NCBI GenBank assembly: GCA_050186725.1
Contig: JBFWYG010000005.1
Span: 1-64,000 of the forward strand
Source of the DNA: JADJYF01 sp050186725
GTDB lineage: Bacteria > Pseudomonadota > Gammaproteobacteria > Ga0077536
Reading direction: 5' to 3'
DNA: 64,000 nucleotides
Part shown: positions 32,921 to 42,465 of the stretch, in pieces
How the letters are laid out: every line of letters starts with the position of its first letter
How positions within the stretch are numbered: position 1 is the first letter of the stretch
Notes under the pieces: model-generated
The model's input: the letters and a program-made list of their open reading frames with translations, nothing else
Database searches by the model: none
Told to the model about the DNA's origin: nothing
Made by a program: the position numbers and the translations under genes

Positions 32921-34257
32921 GGAGCCATGGCTTGACGCTCTTAAGCCTGTCCATCGTCCGTTACACGCGCATTGCCGCCCTCGCCTGCCTGCTCGTGGCA
33001 GGCCTTGCACCGGCCCACGCCGCCGAGGGCGAGCTCACCATCAAGATCGACCAGGGCACGCAGTCGGCGCTGCCCATCGCCATCGTGCCCTTCGCCGGTG
33101 AAGGCGGGCCGACCGACATCGCGGCCGTGGTGCGGAGCGATCTCGCGCGCAGCGGCCAGTTCAACCCGATGCCGCCCGAGGACATGCCGTCCAAGCCTTC
33201 GGCCTTCGGCGACATCAACTTCAAGGACTGGCGCGTGGTCGGCATGGAGAACCTGGTGGTCGGCAAGGTCGCCGCCAGCGGCGACGGCGGTTACGTGGTC
33301 GAGTTTCGCGTGGTGGACGTGTTCAAGGGCACCCAGCTGCTCGGCTTCCGCATTCCGACCGAGGCGGCCAACATGCGCTTGACCGCCCATCACATCGCGG
33401 ACCTCATCTACGAGACGCTGCTGCATCGCAAGGGCGCGTTCGCGACTCGCATCGCCTACGTCACGGTCGAGCGTCGCTCGGCCAAGGACGCCACCTACCG
33501 TCTGCAGGTGGCGGACGCGGACGGCTACGACCCGCATACCATTCTCGAGTCCCGGCAGCCGCTGATGTCGCCCTCGTGGGCGCCCGACGGCGGTCGCCTG
33601 GCCTACGTGTCCTTCGAGGACCGCAACTCCGCCATCTACGTGCAGGACATCCGCACCGGCGGTCGGCAGAAGCTGGTGTCGGGCCCGGGCATCAACAGCG
33701 CGCCCTCGTTCTCGCCGGACGGCGCGCGCCTGGTGGTGACCCTGTCACGCGACGGCAATCCCGAGCTCTACACCTACAGCTTCGCGTCGCGCCAGCTGAC
33801 CCGGCTGACCTACCACGCGTCGATCGACACCGAAGGGGTCTACTCGCCCGACGGTCGCTGGATCTACTTCACCTCCGATCGTGGCGGCGGTCCGCAGATC
33901 TACAAGATGAGCAGCGACGGCGGCGATCCGCAGCGCGTGACGTTCAACATGGGGAACTACAACTCCCGCGCGCGCATCTCGCCGGACGGCAAGAAGGTAG
34001 CGCTCGTGCATGGCGGCAAGGGCTATCGCATCGGCATTCTCGACCTCGGTTCGAACAGCTTCGACCTGTTGACCAACGCCTCCTTGGACGAGTCGCCGAG
34101 CTTCGCCCCGAACGGCGATATGATAATTTATGCGACAATGGGCGGCCGTGGCACGGAGCTCGCCGCAACCTCCACTGACGGTCGTCTGCGTCAGCGGCTC
34201 GCCGTGCAGCGCGGTGAAGTGCGCGAACCCGCCTGGGGGCCCTTCAGGAACCAGTAA
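32917..34257 (+). CDS. tolB: Tol-Pal system periplasmic protein TolB
   Basis: TolB is the periplasmic partner that shuttles between Pal and TolA. The 446-residue protein has a signal peptide ending near APAHA (about residue 35), an N-terminal alpha/beta domain and a six-bladed beta-propeller with repeated SPDG/APDG motifs (SWAPDGGRLAYVS, SFSPDGARL, YSPDGRWIYF, ISPDGKKVAL, FAPNGDMI). It starts within the tolA stop region (ATGA). Confidence 0.96.
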   Translation: MRSHGLTLLSLSIVRYTRIAALACLLVAGLAPAHAAEGELTIKIDQGTQSALPIAIVPFAGEGGPTDIAAVVRSDLARSGQFNPMPPEDMPSKPSAFGDINFKDWRVVGMENLVVGKVAASGDGGYVVEFRVVDVFKGTQLLGFRIPTEAANMRLTAHHIADLIYETLLHRKGAFATRIAYVTVERRSAKDATYRLQVADADGYDPHTILESRQPLMSPSWAPDGGRLAYVSFEDRNSAIYVQDIRTGGRQKLVSGPGINSAPSFSPDGARLVVTLSRDGNPELYTYSFASRQLTRLTYHASIDTEGVYSPDGRWIYFTSDRGGGPQIYKMSSDGGDPQRVTFNMGNYNSRARISPDGKKVALVHGGKGYRIGILDLGSNSFDLLTNASLDESPSFAPNGDMIIYATMGGRGTELAATSTDGRLRQRLAVQRGEVREPAWGPFRNQ

Positions 34258-34359
34258 GGCGCCGCCTCGGCGCCTGCGCCGCCACTTCAAGATCACGTTA
34301 CGTTCAAGCCACGCCGCGCCCGCGCGGCACCACGACAACACTCACCACGGGAGACACAC

Positions 34360-34902
34360 ATGAAAGGGACGATGCTCAAGCTGGCGCTGGTCATCACGAT
34401 GAGCGCGGCGCTGGCCGCCTGCAGCTCGAACAAGGCCAAGACCGACAGCGCCCAGTCCGGGGCTCGAACCACCGACCAGGGGATGGCCGGCGCCGGCGCC
34501 AACGGCGCGGCGAGCCAGGGCCTCGGCGACGGCAGCAACCTGGCCGGCGGCGCGCTGAACGATCCCAACAGCCCGCTGGCGGTCCGCGTCATCTACTTCG
34601 ACTACGACAGCGCCAATATCCGTGCCGACTTCAACGACACGGTCGCCGCGCACGCCGCCTACCTGGCGCAGAACGGCAGCACCATCGTGACCCTGGAAGG
34701 CCACGCCGACGAGCGCGGCTCGCGTGAGTACAACCTGGCGCTGGGCGAGAACCGTGCTATGGCGGTGCGCAAGCAGCTGGTGCTGCTCGGCGCCGCGGCC
34801 GGCCAGATCAAGGTCGTCAGCTACGGCGAAGAGCGCCCGGCGGTCGACGGTCACGATGAAGGCGCCTACGAGCGCAACCGTCGCGTCGAACTGGTGTACT
34901 GA
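34360..34902 (+). CDS. pal: peptidoglycan-associated lipoprotein Pal
   Basis: Pal is the outer-membrane lipoprotein that binds peptidoglycan and TolB. The 180-residue protein has a lipobox LAAC with lipidated Cys21, a Gly/Ala/Ser linker and an OmpA-like domain with the peptidoglycan-binding pattern (VIYFDYDSANIR, LEGHADERGSREYN, ERNRRVEL). It lies 102 bases after tolB, so it may also have its own promoter. Confidence 0.97.
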   Translation: MKGTMLKLALVITMSAALAACSSNKAKTDSAQSGARTTDQGMAGAGANGAASQGLGDGSNLAGGALNDPNSPLAVRVIYFDYDSANIRADFNDTVAAHAAYLAQNGSTIVTLEGHADERGSREYNLALGENRAMAVRKQLVLLGAAAGQIKVVSYGEERPAVDGHDEGAYERNRRVELVY

Positions 34903-34931
34903 GAGCCGCCTTGGCCGTCCGTGCCCCGTCC

Positions 34932-36026
34932 ATGAAGCCGCGCGCGATGGCGTTCGCCGTCCGCGCGCTGCTGTTCGGGGGCGCGCTGGCGGCGTCCTTG
35001 CCGGCCGCGGCCGGCAGCAAGGAGGAGGCCGCGCTGGCCGAGCGCCTGGCGCGCGTCGAGCGCAGCCTGAATGGCTCCGGGCTGCTGGAGATGGCGCGGC
35101 AGATCGAAGCCCTGCAGCAGGAAGTCCGCCAGTTGCGCGGCGAGGTCGAGAACCAGGCTTTCACCCTTGAGCAGGTGCGCAAGAGCCAGCGCGAGGCGTA
35201 TGCAGACGCCGACCGCCGCATCGGCGCGCTCGAGCAGGGCAACGCGGCCGCGAACGGCGCGTCGGCCGATCCGGCGCTGTCCACCCTGGACAGCCCGAGC
35301 GACGCACCAGTGGCGGGCAAGCCTTCGGACCAGACCATGACGGTCGACATCGAGTCGCCGGCCGGAGGCGTGACCCCGCGGGCGCCGGGTGACGCCATCG
35401 ACGCCAGCCCAGAGGCGGCCGCGGCGATGCGCCCACCTGGCGAACGGCGCACCGTGGTGCTCTCGCCGGGCGATCCCGCGTCCGGCGAGATGCGCATTAC
35501 GCAGAACACACCGGCCGAGCCGGGACGCCCCGCGGCGGCCGGAGCCGAAGGCGGCGATCCGTTGCTCGCGCCCGCAGCGGACAGCGAGGCGGCCGCGCCC
35601 AGCGAGGCGGCGCCACCGATGCCGCGCAGCGAGACACCCGAGTCCGAGAACGCCTACCGCGAGGCTTTCGGACTGCTCAAGGGTGGGCAGTACGAACAGG
35701 CCATCGCGGGCTTCACCGCCTATCTGCAGAACTACCCCAACGGGCAGTACGCCGACAACGCGCAGTTCTGGATCGGCGAGTCCTACTACGTGCTGCGCAA
35801 GTTCGAGCCGGCCATCAGCCAGTACCAGAAGCTGATCGCCAACTACCCCGACAGCCAGAAGCAGCCGCAGGCGCTGCTCAAGATCGCCAATAGCTTCGCC
35901 TTCCTCGGGCGCAAGGATCAGGCCGCGCAGATCCTGAACCAGCTGAAGCAGAAATATCCCGACTCCTCGGCCGCGAGGCTGGCCGACGAGAGCCTGGCTC
36001 GCCTGCGCGGCGACCAAGCCAACTAG
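34932..36026 (+). CDS. cpoB: cell division coordinator CpoB (YbgF)
   Basis: CpoB links peptidoglycan synthesis to Tol-driven outer-membrane constriction. The protein has a signal peptide (to about residue 28, SLPAAAG), a trimerising coiled coil (30-103, LARVERSL and IEALQQEVRQLRGEVE), a long Pro/Ala/Ser linker (104-238) and three C-terminal TPRs (from SENAYREAFGLL). At 364 residues it is about 100 longer than E. coli CpoB, owing to the linker. A TTG at 34911 is in frame, but the ATG at 34932 fits the signal peptide better. It follows pal by 29 bases. Confidence 0.92.
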   Translation: MKPRAMAFAVRALLFGGALAASLPAAAGSKEEAALAERLARVERSLNGSGLLEMARQIEALQQEVRQLRGEVENQAFTLEQVRKSQREAYADADRRIGALEQGNAAANGASADPALSTLDSPSDAPVAGKPSDQTMTVDIESPAGGVTPRAPGDAIDASPEAAAAMRPPGERRTVVLSPGDPASGEMRITQNTPAEPGRPAAAGAEGGDPLLAPAADSEAAAPSEAAPPMPRSETPESENAYREAFGLLKGGQYEQAIAGFTAYLQNYPNGQYADNAQFWIGESYYVLRKFEPAISQYQKLIANYPDSQKQPQALLKIANSFAFLGRKDQAAQILNQLKQKYPDSSAARLADESLARLRGDQAN

Positions 36027-36038
36027 CGGGCCGGCACG

Positions 36039-36716
36039 ATGGGCGTGACCGGCACGCGGGACGACGCGGCCGACGCCGAGTCGCTGCGCATCACCGAAAT
36101 CTTCCTCTCCGTGCAGGGTGAGTCCAGCACCGTCGGCTGGCCGACGGTGTTCGTGCGCACCACCGGCTGTCCCCTGCGCTGCCGGTACTGCGACACGGCC
36201 TACGCGTTCAGCGGTGGCGAGCGCCTGGCGCTGGACACCATCGTGGAGCGAGCACTCGCTTACGGTGTACGCCACGTCACCGTGACCGGCGGCGAACCGC
36301 TGGCCCAGCCGAACGTGCTGCCGTTGATGACCCGGCTCTGCGACGCCGGTCTCACCGTCTCGCTCGAGACCAGCGGCGCGCTCGATCTCGCCGGGGTGGA
36401 CGCGCGCGTCATGCAGGTGGTCGACATCAAGACGCCCGCCTCGGGCGAAGTGACGCGCAACCTCTGGAGCAACCTCGCGCGCCTGCGCGCGGGAGACCAG
36501 CTCAAGTTCGTCATCTGCGACCGGCAGGACTACGAGTGGAGCCGCGCCCGGCTGGCCGAGATGGCGCTGCCGGTGGGCGTGGAGGTCCTGTTCTCGCCGA
36601 GCTTCGAGACCCAGCCGCCGCGCGCGCTCGCCGAGTGGATCATCGAAGATCGCCTGCCGGTGCGCATGCAGATCCAGTTGCACAAGGTGCTGTGGGGCAA
36701 TGAGCCGGGACGCTGA
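36039..36716 (+). CDS. queE: 7-carboxy-7-deazaguanine synthase
   Basis: QueE is the radical SAM enzyme that makes CDG for preQ0/queuosine. The 225-residue protein has the cluster motif C44xxxC48xxC51 (GCPLRCRYC), the substrate region SVQGESSTVG, TGGEPL and the LHKVLWG C-terminus of the gammaproteobacterial type. It overlaps queC by 17 bases, so the two queuosine genes are translationally linked. Confidence 0.96.
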   Translation: MGVTGTRDDAADAESLRITEIFLSVQGESSTVGWPTVFVRTTGCPLRCRYCDTAYAFSGGERLALDTIVERALAYGVRHVTVTGGEPLAQPNVLPLMTRLCDAGLTVSLETSGALDLAGVDARVMQVVDIKTPASGEVTRNLWSNLARLRAGDQLKFVICDRQDYEWSRARLAEMALPVGVEVLFSPSFETQPPRALAEWIIEDRLPVRMQIQLHKVLWGNEPGR

Positions 36717-37392
36717 AGCCCGCGCGGTGATTCTCCTCTCGGGGGGCCTCGACTCGGCCACCGTGCTCGCCAAGGCGCGCGCCGAGGGGCGCGTCTGCCA
36801 TGCGCTCAGCGTCGACTACGGGCAGCGGCATCGCGCCGAGCTGGTGGCAGCGGCGCGCATCGCGCGCGCCTGCGGCGTGGTCGAGCACCGGGTGGTGCAC
36901 GTCGACTATGGCCAGTTCGGCGGCTCCGCCCTGACCGACGCGAACATCGCCGTGCCCACCGCGCCGAGCGCTGGTATCCCGGTCACCTACGTGCCGGCGC
37001 GCAACACGATCATGCTCGCGCTCGGTCTCGGCTGGTGCGAGGTGCTCGGTGCGCGCGAACTGCACATCGGCGTGAACGCCATCGACTACTCGGGCTATCC
37101 CGACTGCCGCCCCGAGTTCATTGCCGCCTTCGAACGGCTCGCGCGGCTCGCCACGAAGGCGGGGGTCGAGGGCGAGGAATTCCGCATCCGCACCCCGCTC
37201 CAGCAGTTGGGCAAGGCCGAGATCATCCGCCTCGGCCTCTCGCTCGGGCTCGACTATGCCGACACGGTGAGCTGCTACCAGGCCAGCGACGAGGGCGTCG
37301 CCTGCGGCGACTGCGATGCCTGCCGTCTTCGGCGCGAGGGCTTCCGCGCCGCCGGCGTCGCCGATCCGACCCGCTATCGCGGGGCAGCCTGA
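36700..37392 (+). CDS. queC: 7-cyano-7-deazaguanine synthase
   Basis: QueC converts CDG to preQ0 using ATP and ammonia. The 230-residue protein has the PP-loop SGGLDS (14-19), VDYGQRH, the VPARNT motif and a C-terminal zinc site CYQ...CGDCDAC. It ends 1 base before the stop of the convergent transglycosylase gene. Confidence 0.97.
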   Translation: MSRDAEARAVILLSGGLDSATVLAKARAEGRVCHALSVDYGQRHRAELVAAARIARACGVVEHRVVHVDYGQFGGSALTDANIAVPTAPSAGIPVTYVPARNTIMLALGLGWCEVLGARELHIGVNAIDYSGYPDCRPEFIAAFERLARLATKAGVEGEEFRIRTPLQQLGKAEIIRLGLSLGLDYADTVSCYQASDEGVACGDCDACRLRREGFRAAGVADPTRYRGAA

Positions 37393-37393
37393 C

Positions 37394-39460
37394 TCAGCCG
37401 CGCGGCGAGAGCGCCCGCGCGTCGACCCCGGCGGTGAGCGATTCCTGCTGGCGGTTGTAGGTGTTGTACAGCGAGCGGATGGCACGCACGTAATCGATCG
37501 CCTGGCGATAGGGGCCGACCGCGCGCTGGTTGAAGTCGCGGCCCATCATGGTCTCCACGTTGCCGAACCAGCGCGTCGGGTCGAGGCCCGCGGCCCTGGC
37601 CCGCTGGCGGGCGAGGTCCACGCGGGTGAGCCCCGCGTTGTAGGCGGCGATCGCGAACCAGGTGCGCTCGCGGGGCGGGAGACTGTCTTCGAAGTGGGCG
37701 CGCAGTTCGTCCAGGTAGCGCACCCCGCCGCGGATGCCGGCGTCGGGATCGAAGGGATTGCGGACGCCCATCGCGCGGGCCGTATCGCGGGTCAGCTGCA
37801 TGAGACCGAGCGCGCCCCCCGAGGAGCGCGCTCCCGGGTTGAACTGGCTCTCGAAATACATCTGCGCGACTATCAGCCGCCAGTCGAAGTTGTAGGCCTC
37901 GGCATAGCGACGCACCAGGTGGTCGTAGGGCGACAGCCGGGCGAGGCCGTTGATGTAGGCAAAGCGCGGCTCGTCGAAATAACGGTTGGCGAGCACCTGG
38001 TAGGTGTCAGTGCCGAACTGGGCGCGCACGAAGCCATCGGCGGCGCGCTTCAGTTCGGCGTTCTGGCTGCGCAGCGTCCACGCATAGTTATATGAGATCG
38101 GTACCGACATGCCCGCCACCAGCAGCGGATGCAGGCTGCGCAGGTCGGCGATGAGGTGCGCGTCGACGATGGCGACGTCGACCGACCAGTTCTCGATGCG
38201 CTCGGCCAGCGCCGCGGGCGGCGTGCCCGGGCCGATCACCACCGGCTGCACGGCGATGCCGCGCGCCACCAGTTCGGACAGCGCGCGGTGCTCGACGGTA
38301 TTGCCGAATACCGCCACCCGCTTGCCGGCCAGCGCTTCCTGCGAATGGAGTTCGCTGCCCGCCCGGCCCACCAGCACCGAGGCGGAGTGGAAATAGCTGC
38401 GCGCCTGCACGATCCCAGGGTCGGCCGCGACATCAGCGCTGCGCACGCGGGTGGTGATGAGATCCCCGGCGCCGCTCTTCAGCCAGGCGAGCATCTGCTG
38501 GTCGCTGTCCGCCACCAGGTATTCGACCTTGAGCCCCTGCGCGCGGGCGAACAATTCCACCATCTCGTACTCGAAGCCGGCCGGCCGGCCGTTGCGTACG
38601 AAGTAATTGGGTGCGTCGATGCGGGTGATGGCGCGCAGGGTGCCGCGGCTGCGGATGCGCGCCAGGTCACCGTAGGCGGGCTGGGGCGCGAGCACCGCCG
38701 CGTGCGAGCGCTGCATGTAGCGGTCGAGCGCGTCGCGCAGCGGCCGCGCCTCGGCGTTGAAGGTCCACACCACCGGCAGCGGCGCGGACAAGTCGAACAG
38801 CCGCTTGATCGGCAGGTGCGCGACCAGCGCGCGCTCGTTGCTGCGCGCGGCGATGATCGCTGCGTCGAAGTGGCCGCTCGCGACGCCGGCCAGCAGGGTC
38901 TCGCGCGGCGTGCCGCTCGGCAGCAGCACCGGCACCAGGCCGACCTCGGCGCGCAGCCGGTCGAAATAGGGGCGCAGCGGCGAGGCCTCGTTCAGCGCTA
39001 CCCGCAGGCCGGCGAGGCCGCGCGGATCGCGAACCTCCAGCGGCTTGCGCCCGTAGGCCTCGTAGCGGAACACGCCCATGGACTGGCTGCGCACCAGACC
39101 AGGCGCGGCGTCAGTTTCCGGCGGCAGCTCGGCGGCGACCAGGTCGGCGTCGCCACGGCGGAGCCGGGTGTAGAGGGCCTCGGGGGTGTCGGCTTCGACC
39201 CAGGCGACCTCCTGGCCGCGACGGCGGGCGAAATCCGCGAGCATGCGGAACTCACCGGCGCTGTCCCGGTACGGAAGATTGGATTCCTGTTGCTTGAGTT
39301 TGAGAACGCGGAGAGTGGGGGGCAGGTCGCGATCTTTGCCGGAGTCAGCGCTGGCGCTCGAGCCCACGAACAGGGCCAGCGTCAGCGCTACCGGGAGAAA
39401 TAGTCGGTGCCGGTGCCATGCGGCCCACCGGCAATGCACACGAGAGCTCGAGTAATGCAT
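37394..39460 (-). CDS. MltF-like lytic transglycosylase with two solute-binding domains
   Basis: The 688-residue exported protein starts MHYSSSRVHCRW, with a hydrophobic stretch at 20-38 (signal peptide ending near SASA). Two type-3 solute-binding domains follow, at about 48-258 and 274-495; the second keeps LRAITRIDAPNYFVRNGRPAGFEYEM. A C-terminal SLT domain (517-650) has catalytic Glu537 in MYFESQFNP and the GALGLMQLT and AAYNAG motifs. MltF has one such binding domain plus SLT, so this protein has an extra, more divergent one. It should cleave peptidoglycan glycan strands at the envelope, possibly tuned by a ligand. The start at 39460 is chosen for the signal sequence. Confidence 0.88.
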   Translation of the reverse strand: MHYSSSRVHCRWAAWHRHRLFLPVALTLALFVGSSASADSGKDRDLPPTLRVLKLKQQESNLPYRDSAGEFRMLADFARRRGQEVAWVEADTPEALYTRLRRGDADLVAAELPPETDAAPGLVRSQSMGVFRYEAYGRKPLEVRDPRGLAGLRVALNEASPLRPYFDRLRAEVGLVPVLLPSGTPRETLLAGVASGHFDAAIIAARSNERALVAHLPIKRLFDLSAPLPVVWTFNAEARPLRDALDRYMQRSHAAVLAPQPAYGDLARIRSRGTLRAITRIDAPNYFVRNGRPAGFEYEMVELFARAQGLKVEYLVADSDQQMLAWLKSGAGDLITTRVRSADVAADPGIVQARSYFHSASVLVGRAGSELHSQEALAGKRVAVFGNTVEHRALSELVARGIAVQPVVIGPGTPPAALAERIENWSVDVAIVDAHLIADLRSLHPLLVAGMSVPISYNYAWTLRSQNAELKRAADGFVRAQFGTDTYQVLANRYFDEPRFAYINGLARLSPYDHLVRRYAEAYNFDWRLIVAQMYFESQFNPGARSSGGALGLMQLTRDTARAMGVRNPFDPDAGIRGGVRYLDELRAHFEDSLPPRERTWFAIAAYNAGLTRVDLARQRARAAGLDPTRWFGNVETMMGRDFNQRAVGPYRQAIDYVRAIRSLYNTYNRQQESLTAGVDARALSPRG

Positions 39461-39628
39461 TGCGAACGGCTTCTGTTTGAACACGCGGCGCCGTCTTCGG
39501 GTAGGGGTGGACCCGCTCTTGGGGCCCCATCCTGGGCAGGTCATTTTTATGGCGCCGGCCGATGGTGGCCGCTGAATCCGGCCCCGTCAACCCTTGACAT
39601 GACCCGGACGGGTGAGGCATGGGCGGGT

Positions 39629-40294
39629 TCAGGGGCGCTCCGCCACCTCGCTACGTGCCGCCTCCAGGCGCGCCGGCGTGCCGATGTCGAACCATCGGCC
39701 ATCGTAGCGCTGGCCGCCAAGGCGTCCGGTCGCGGCGAGTTCGAACAGGAGCGGCGCGAGCGGAAAGGACGCGTCGCGGCGGCCGGCAAACAAGCTCGGC
39801 GAGTACCGACCGATGCCGGCATAGGTGTAGGGCCGCGGCTCGTCACGAGTCGCGCGATCGCCGGCGAGCGCGAAGTCACCAGTCGGGTGATGCGAGGGGT
39901 TCGGGATCAGCAGCAGGTGCGCCGGGTCGCCGCCGCGCGCGTCGAGTTCAAAGTCGAAGTCGGTCCACACGTCGGCGTTCACCACCAGGAAGGGCGTGTC
40001 GCCGAGGAGCGGCAGCGCGCGCGCGATGCCGCCGCCGGTCTCGAGCGGTCCATCGGGCTCGCGCGAGTAGGCGATGCTGACCCCGAGCCGCGCGCCGTCG
40101 CCGAGATGCGCTTCGATCAGGGCGCCCAAGTGGGACACGTTGATGACCAGCTCGCGGAACCCGCTCGCGGCCAGGCGGCGCACATGGCGTTCTATGAGCG
40201 TGACGCCGCCGACCTCGATCAGCGGCTTGGGCAGGGTGTCGGTCAGGGGCGCGAGGCGCTGCCCGCGACCCGCCGCCAGGATCATGGCTTTCAC
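39629..40294 (-). CDS. murU: MurU-like nucleotidyltransferase
   Basis: This is a GT-A fold nucleotidyltransferase of about 221 residues with the KAMILAAGRGQRLAPLT signature, PKPLIEVGG, the metal-binding Asp in VVNADVWTDF and a C-terminal WFDIGTP. It most resembles MurU (N-acetylmuramate-1-phosphate uridylyltransferase) of the peptidoglycan recycling route in Pseudomonas. Its usual kinase partner AmgK is not in the window. I start at the GTG at 40294, where homology begins (GGAA upstream); the ATG at 40324 would add ten unconserved residues. The symbol is by similarity; a hexose-phosphate nucleotidyltransferase role is possible. Confidence 0.82.
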   Translation of the reverse strand: MKAMILAAGRGQRLAPLTDTLPKPLIEVGGVTLIERHVRRLAASGFRELVINVSHLGALIEAHLGDGARLGVSIAYSREPDGPLETGGGIARALPLLGDTPFLVVNADVWTDFDFELDARGGDPAHLLLIPNPSHHPTGDFALAGDRATRDEPRPYTYAGIGRYSPSLFAGRRDASFPLAPLLFELAATGRLGGQRYDGRWFDIGTPARLEAARSEVAERP

Positions 40295-40497
40295 GCTGGG
40301 TTCCGCGCAGGAAGATGCCGTCATTCTAAGCCGGGCCCGACGGGACGGCGCGTGTCGCTCCGGTCGCGATCTGGCATGATGCGCGCCGTGTCCAGCCTGC
40401 CTCTGCCCTCACCCGCGACGGGTCGCGGCCGCGTCCCGCCGCGCGGGGCATCGCGTCGCTCCACCCTCGTCCGCCTCGCGCGCCGCGGATCGCGCGC

Positions 40498-41064
40498 ATG
40501 AACGCCTGGCTGACCGCCCTCGCGGTGCTGTTGCTCGGCGCCGGCAGCTTCTGGCTGCTGCACGAGCTCGAGATGGAGGAGCGGCGCGCGGCGCAGCAGC
40601 GCGCCCACGAGCCCGATTACTACATCGATCGGATGGTGAGACGCACGCTGGGCGGTGAGGGCCAGCTCACCAACGTGCTGCGCGCCACGCGCCTCGAACA
40701 CTTTCCGGATGACGACTCCACGGAATTGGCCTCGCCGCACCTTGAGATTTACAATGGCGACGTCGAGCCGTGGCACGTGATCGCCGAGCGTGGCTGGGTC
40801 AGTTCGGGCAACGAAGTCGTGTTGCTGCACGGCGAGGTTGAAATCTGGCGGCAGAACGCGGCTGGCCAGCGCGTGTACCAGGTCCTGACTTCGGAGCTCA
40901 GGGTGTTGCCGAAGGAGCAATATGCCGAGTCCGATACTCCCACCACGATTCTCGGGCCGTCGACGGTGTCACACGCCGTCGGCATGCGCGCCAATTTCGC
41001 CCACGACCGTCTCGAGTTGCTGAACCGGGTAAGAGCCAGACATGAAGTCAAGCCGCAGATCTGA
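40498..41064 (+). CDS. lptC: LPS export system protein LptC
   Basis: LptC is the bitopic inner-membrane protein that passes LPS from LptBFG to LptA. The 188-residue protein has one N-terminal membrane helix (about 3-22) and a beta-jellyroll region with YYIDRMVRRT, ATRLEHFPDDD and the HGEVEIWRQ strand. kdsD and kdsC, which usually precede lptC, are absent here. It overlaps lptA by 23 bases. Confidence 0.92.
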   Translation: MNAWLTALAVLLLGAGSFWLLHELEMEERRAAQQRAHEPDYYIDRMVRRTLGGEGQLTNVLRATRLEHFPDDDSTELASPHLEIYNGDVEPWHVIAERGWVSSGNEVVLLHGEVEIWRQNAAGQRVYQVLTSELRVLPKEQYAESDTPTTILGPSTVSHAVGMRANFAHDRLELLNRVRARHEVKPQI

Positions 41065-41638
41065 GTGCGACCTGTCCGTGCTGGCGCTCCTGTGCCTGCT
41101 GCTGGCCGGACCGGCGTACGCCCTGTCCACCGACACCCAGCAGCCGGTGCAGATCGAGGCAGACTTCGCCGAGCTCGACGACGAGGAGCACACCACGGTC
41201 TACATCGGCAACGTGATCGTCGACCAGGGCTCGATCCACATGACGGGCGATCGGCTGCGGGTCAACTTCACCGAGAACAAGGAGCTGAAGGACGCCTACC
41301 TCGAGGGCCGTCCGGCGACCTTCAAGCAGACCCCGGACAACGACGACGACGTGCACGGCCAGGCCCTGCAGATCGAATACCACGCCCAGCAGAGCCTCCT
41401 GAAGCTCATCGAAAAGGCGCGCGTCACCCAGGGTGAACGGCTGTTCGAGGGCCACCGCATCAATTACGACACCAAGAGGAGCCTCATCACCGCGCGCTCG
41501 GCGCGCGCCGACAAGGCCGACAAGGACTCGCGCTCCAAGGCGGACAGCGGCCGGGTGCGCATCATCATCCCGCCCAAGAAGCGTCCGCTGCCCGACACCC
41601 CCGCCGCGCCCGAGGCCGGCGCGCCGGCCAAGCCCTGA
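41042..41638 (+). CDS. lptA: LPS transport periplasmic protein LptA
   Basis: LptA forms the periplasmic bridge that carries LPS to the outer membrane. The 198-residue protein has a signal peptide (LALLCLLLAGPAYA), the OstA-type jellyroll with QPVQIEADFAELDDEEHTTVYIGNVIVDQGSI (split: QPVQIEADFAEL and YIGNVIVDQGS), and a Lys/Pro-rich tail. It overlaps the end of lptC. Confidence 0.94.
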   Translation: MKSSRRSECDLSVLALLCLLLAGPAYALSTDTQQPVQIEADFAELDDEEHTTVYIGNVIVDQGSIHMTGDRLRVNFTENKELKDAYLEGRPATFKQTPDNDDDVHGQALQIEYHAQQSLLKLIEKARVTQGERLFEGHRINYDTKRSLITARSARADKADKDSRSKADSGRVRIIIPPKKRPLPDTPAAPEAGAPAKP

Positions 41639-41676
41639 ACGGGCCGGTCGCCGGGGCTGTCGTCGGGACTCCCGCC

Positions 41677-42402
41677 ATGAGCGTGCTCGCCGTGCGTCAG
41701 CTGGCCAAGACCTACCGCTCGCGGCGGGTGGTGAAGGACGTCAGCCTGACCGTGGAGAGCGGCGAGGTCATCGGCCTGCTCGGGCCGAACGGCGCAGGCA
41801 AGACCACCAGCTTCTATATGATCGTGGGGCTCATCGCGAGTGAGGGCGGCTCCATCCTGCTGGACAGCGAGGACCTGACCCGCCTGCCGATGGACGTCCG
41901 CGCGCGCAAGGGACTCGGCTACCTGCCGCAGGAAGCCTCGGTGTTCCGCAAGCTGACCGTCGAGCAGAACATCATGGGGGTGCTGGAGATCATTCCCGAT
42001 CTGAACCTCCACCAGCGCCAGCGCCGGCTGGACGCGCTGCTGAAGGAATTCCACATAGAGCACATCCGCGAGAACCTTGGCATGTCGCTCTCCGGCGGCG
42101 AGCGCCGCCGGGTGGAGATCGCCCGGGCGCTGGCCACCGAGCCGCGCTTCATCCTGCTGGACGAGCCCTTCGCCGGCGTCGACCCGATCTCGGTCGGCGA
42201 CATCCAGCGCATCATCCGCCACCTGAAGCAGATCGGCATCGGCGTGCTGATCACCGACCACAACGTGCAGGAGACCCTGCGCATCTGCGACCGCGCCTAC
42301 ATCGTGAACGAGGGCACCATCATCGCCGAAGGCGATGCCGAGGCCATCCTGTCCGACGAGAAGGTGCGGCGCGTCTATCTCGGCGAGACCTTCAAGCTGT
42401 AA
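41677..42402 (+). CDS. lptB: LPS export ABC ATPase LptB
   Basis: LptB powers LPS extraction with LptF and LptG, which are not in the window. The 241-residue ATPase has Walker A GPNGAGKT (36-43), signature LSGGERRR, Walker B ILLDEPFAGVDP and the switch His in ITDHNV. The length equals E. coli LptB. Confidence 0.97.
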   Translation: MSVLAVRQLAKTYRSRRVVKDVSLTVESGEVIGLLGPNGAGKTTSFYMIVGLIASEGGSILLDSEDLTRLPMDVRARKGLGYLPQEASVFRKLTVEQNIMGVLEIIPDLNLHQRQRRLDALLKEFHIEHIRENLGMSLSGGERRRVEIARALATEPRFILLDEPFAGVDPISVGDIQRIIRHLKQIGIGVLITDHNVQETLRICDRAYIVNEGTIIAEGDAEAILSDEKVRRVYLGETFKL

Positions 42403-42465
42403 AGGCTGTCGGCGCGGCGGCCGACATCCTGCTCATCGAGGCCCGCCCGGGCCGGGCTTGCAAGC

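Noticed and set aside
36027..36038. preQ1 riboswitch before queE
   Set aside because: There are only 12 bases between cpoB and queE and no aptamer-like sequence.
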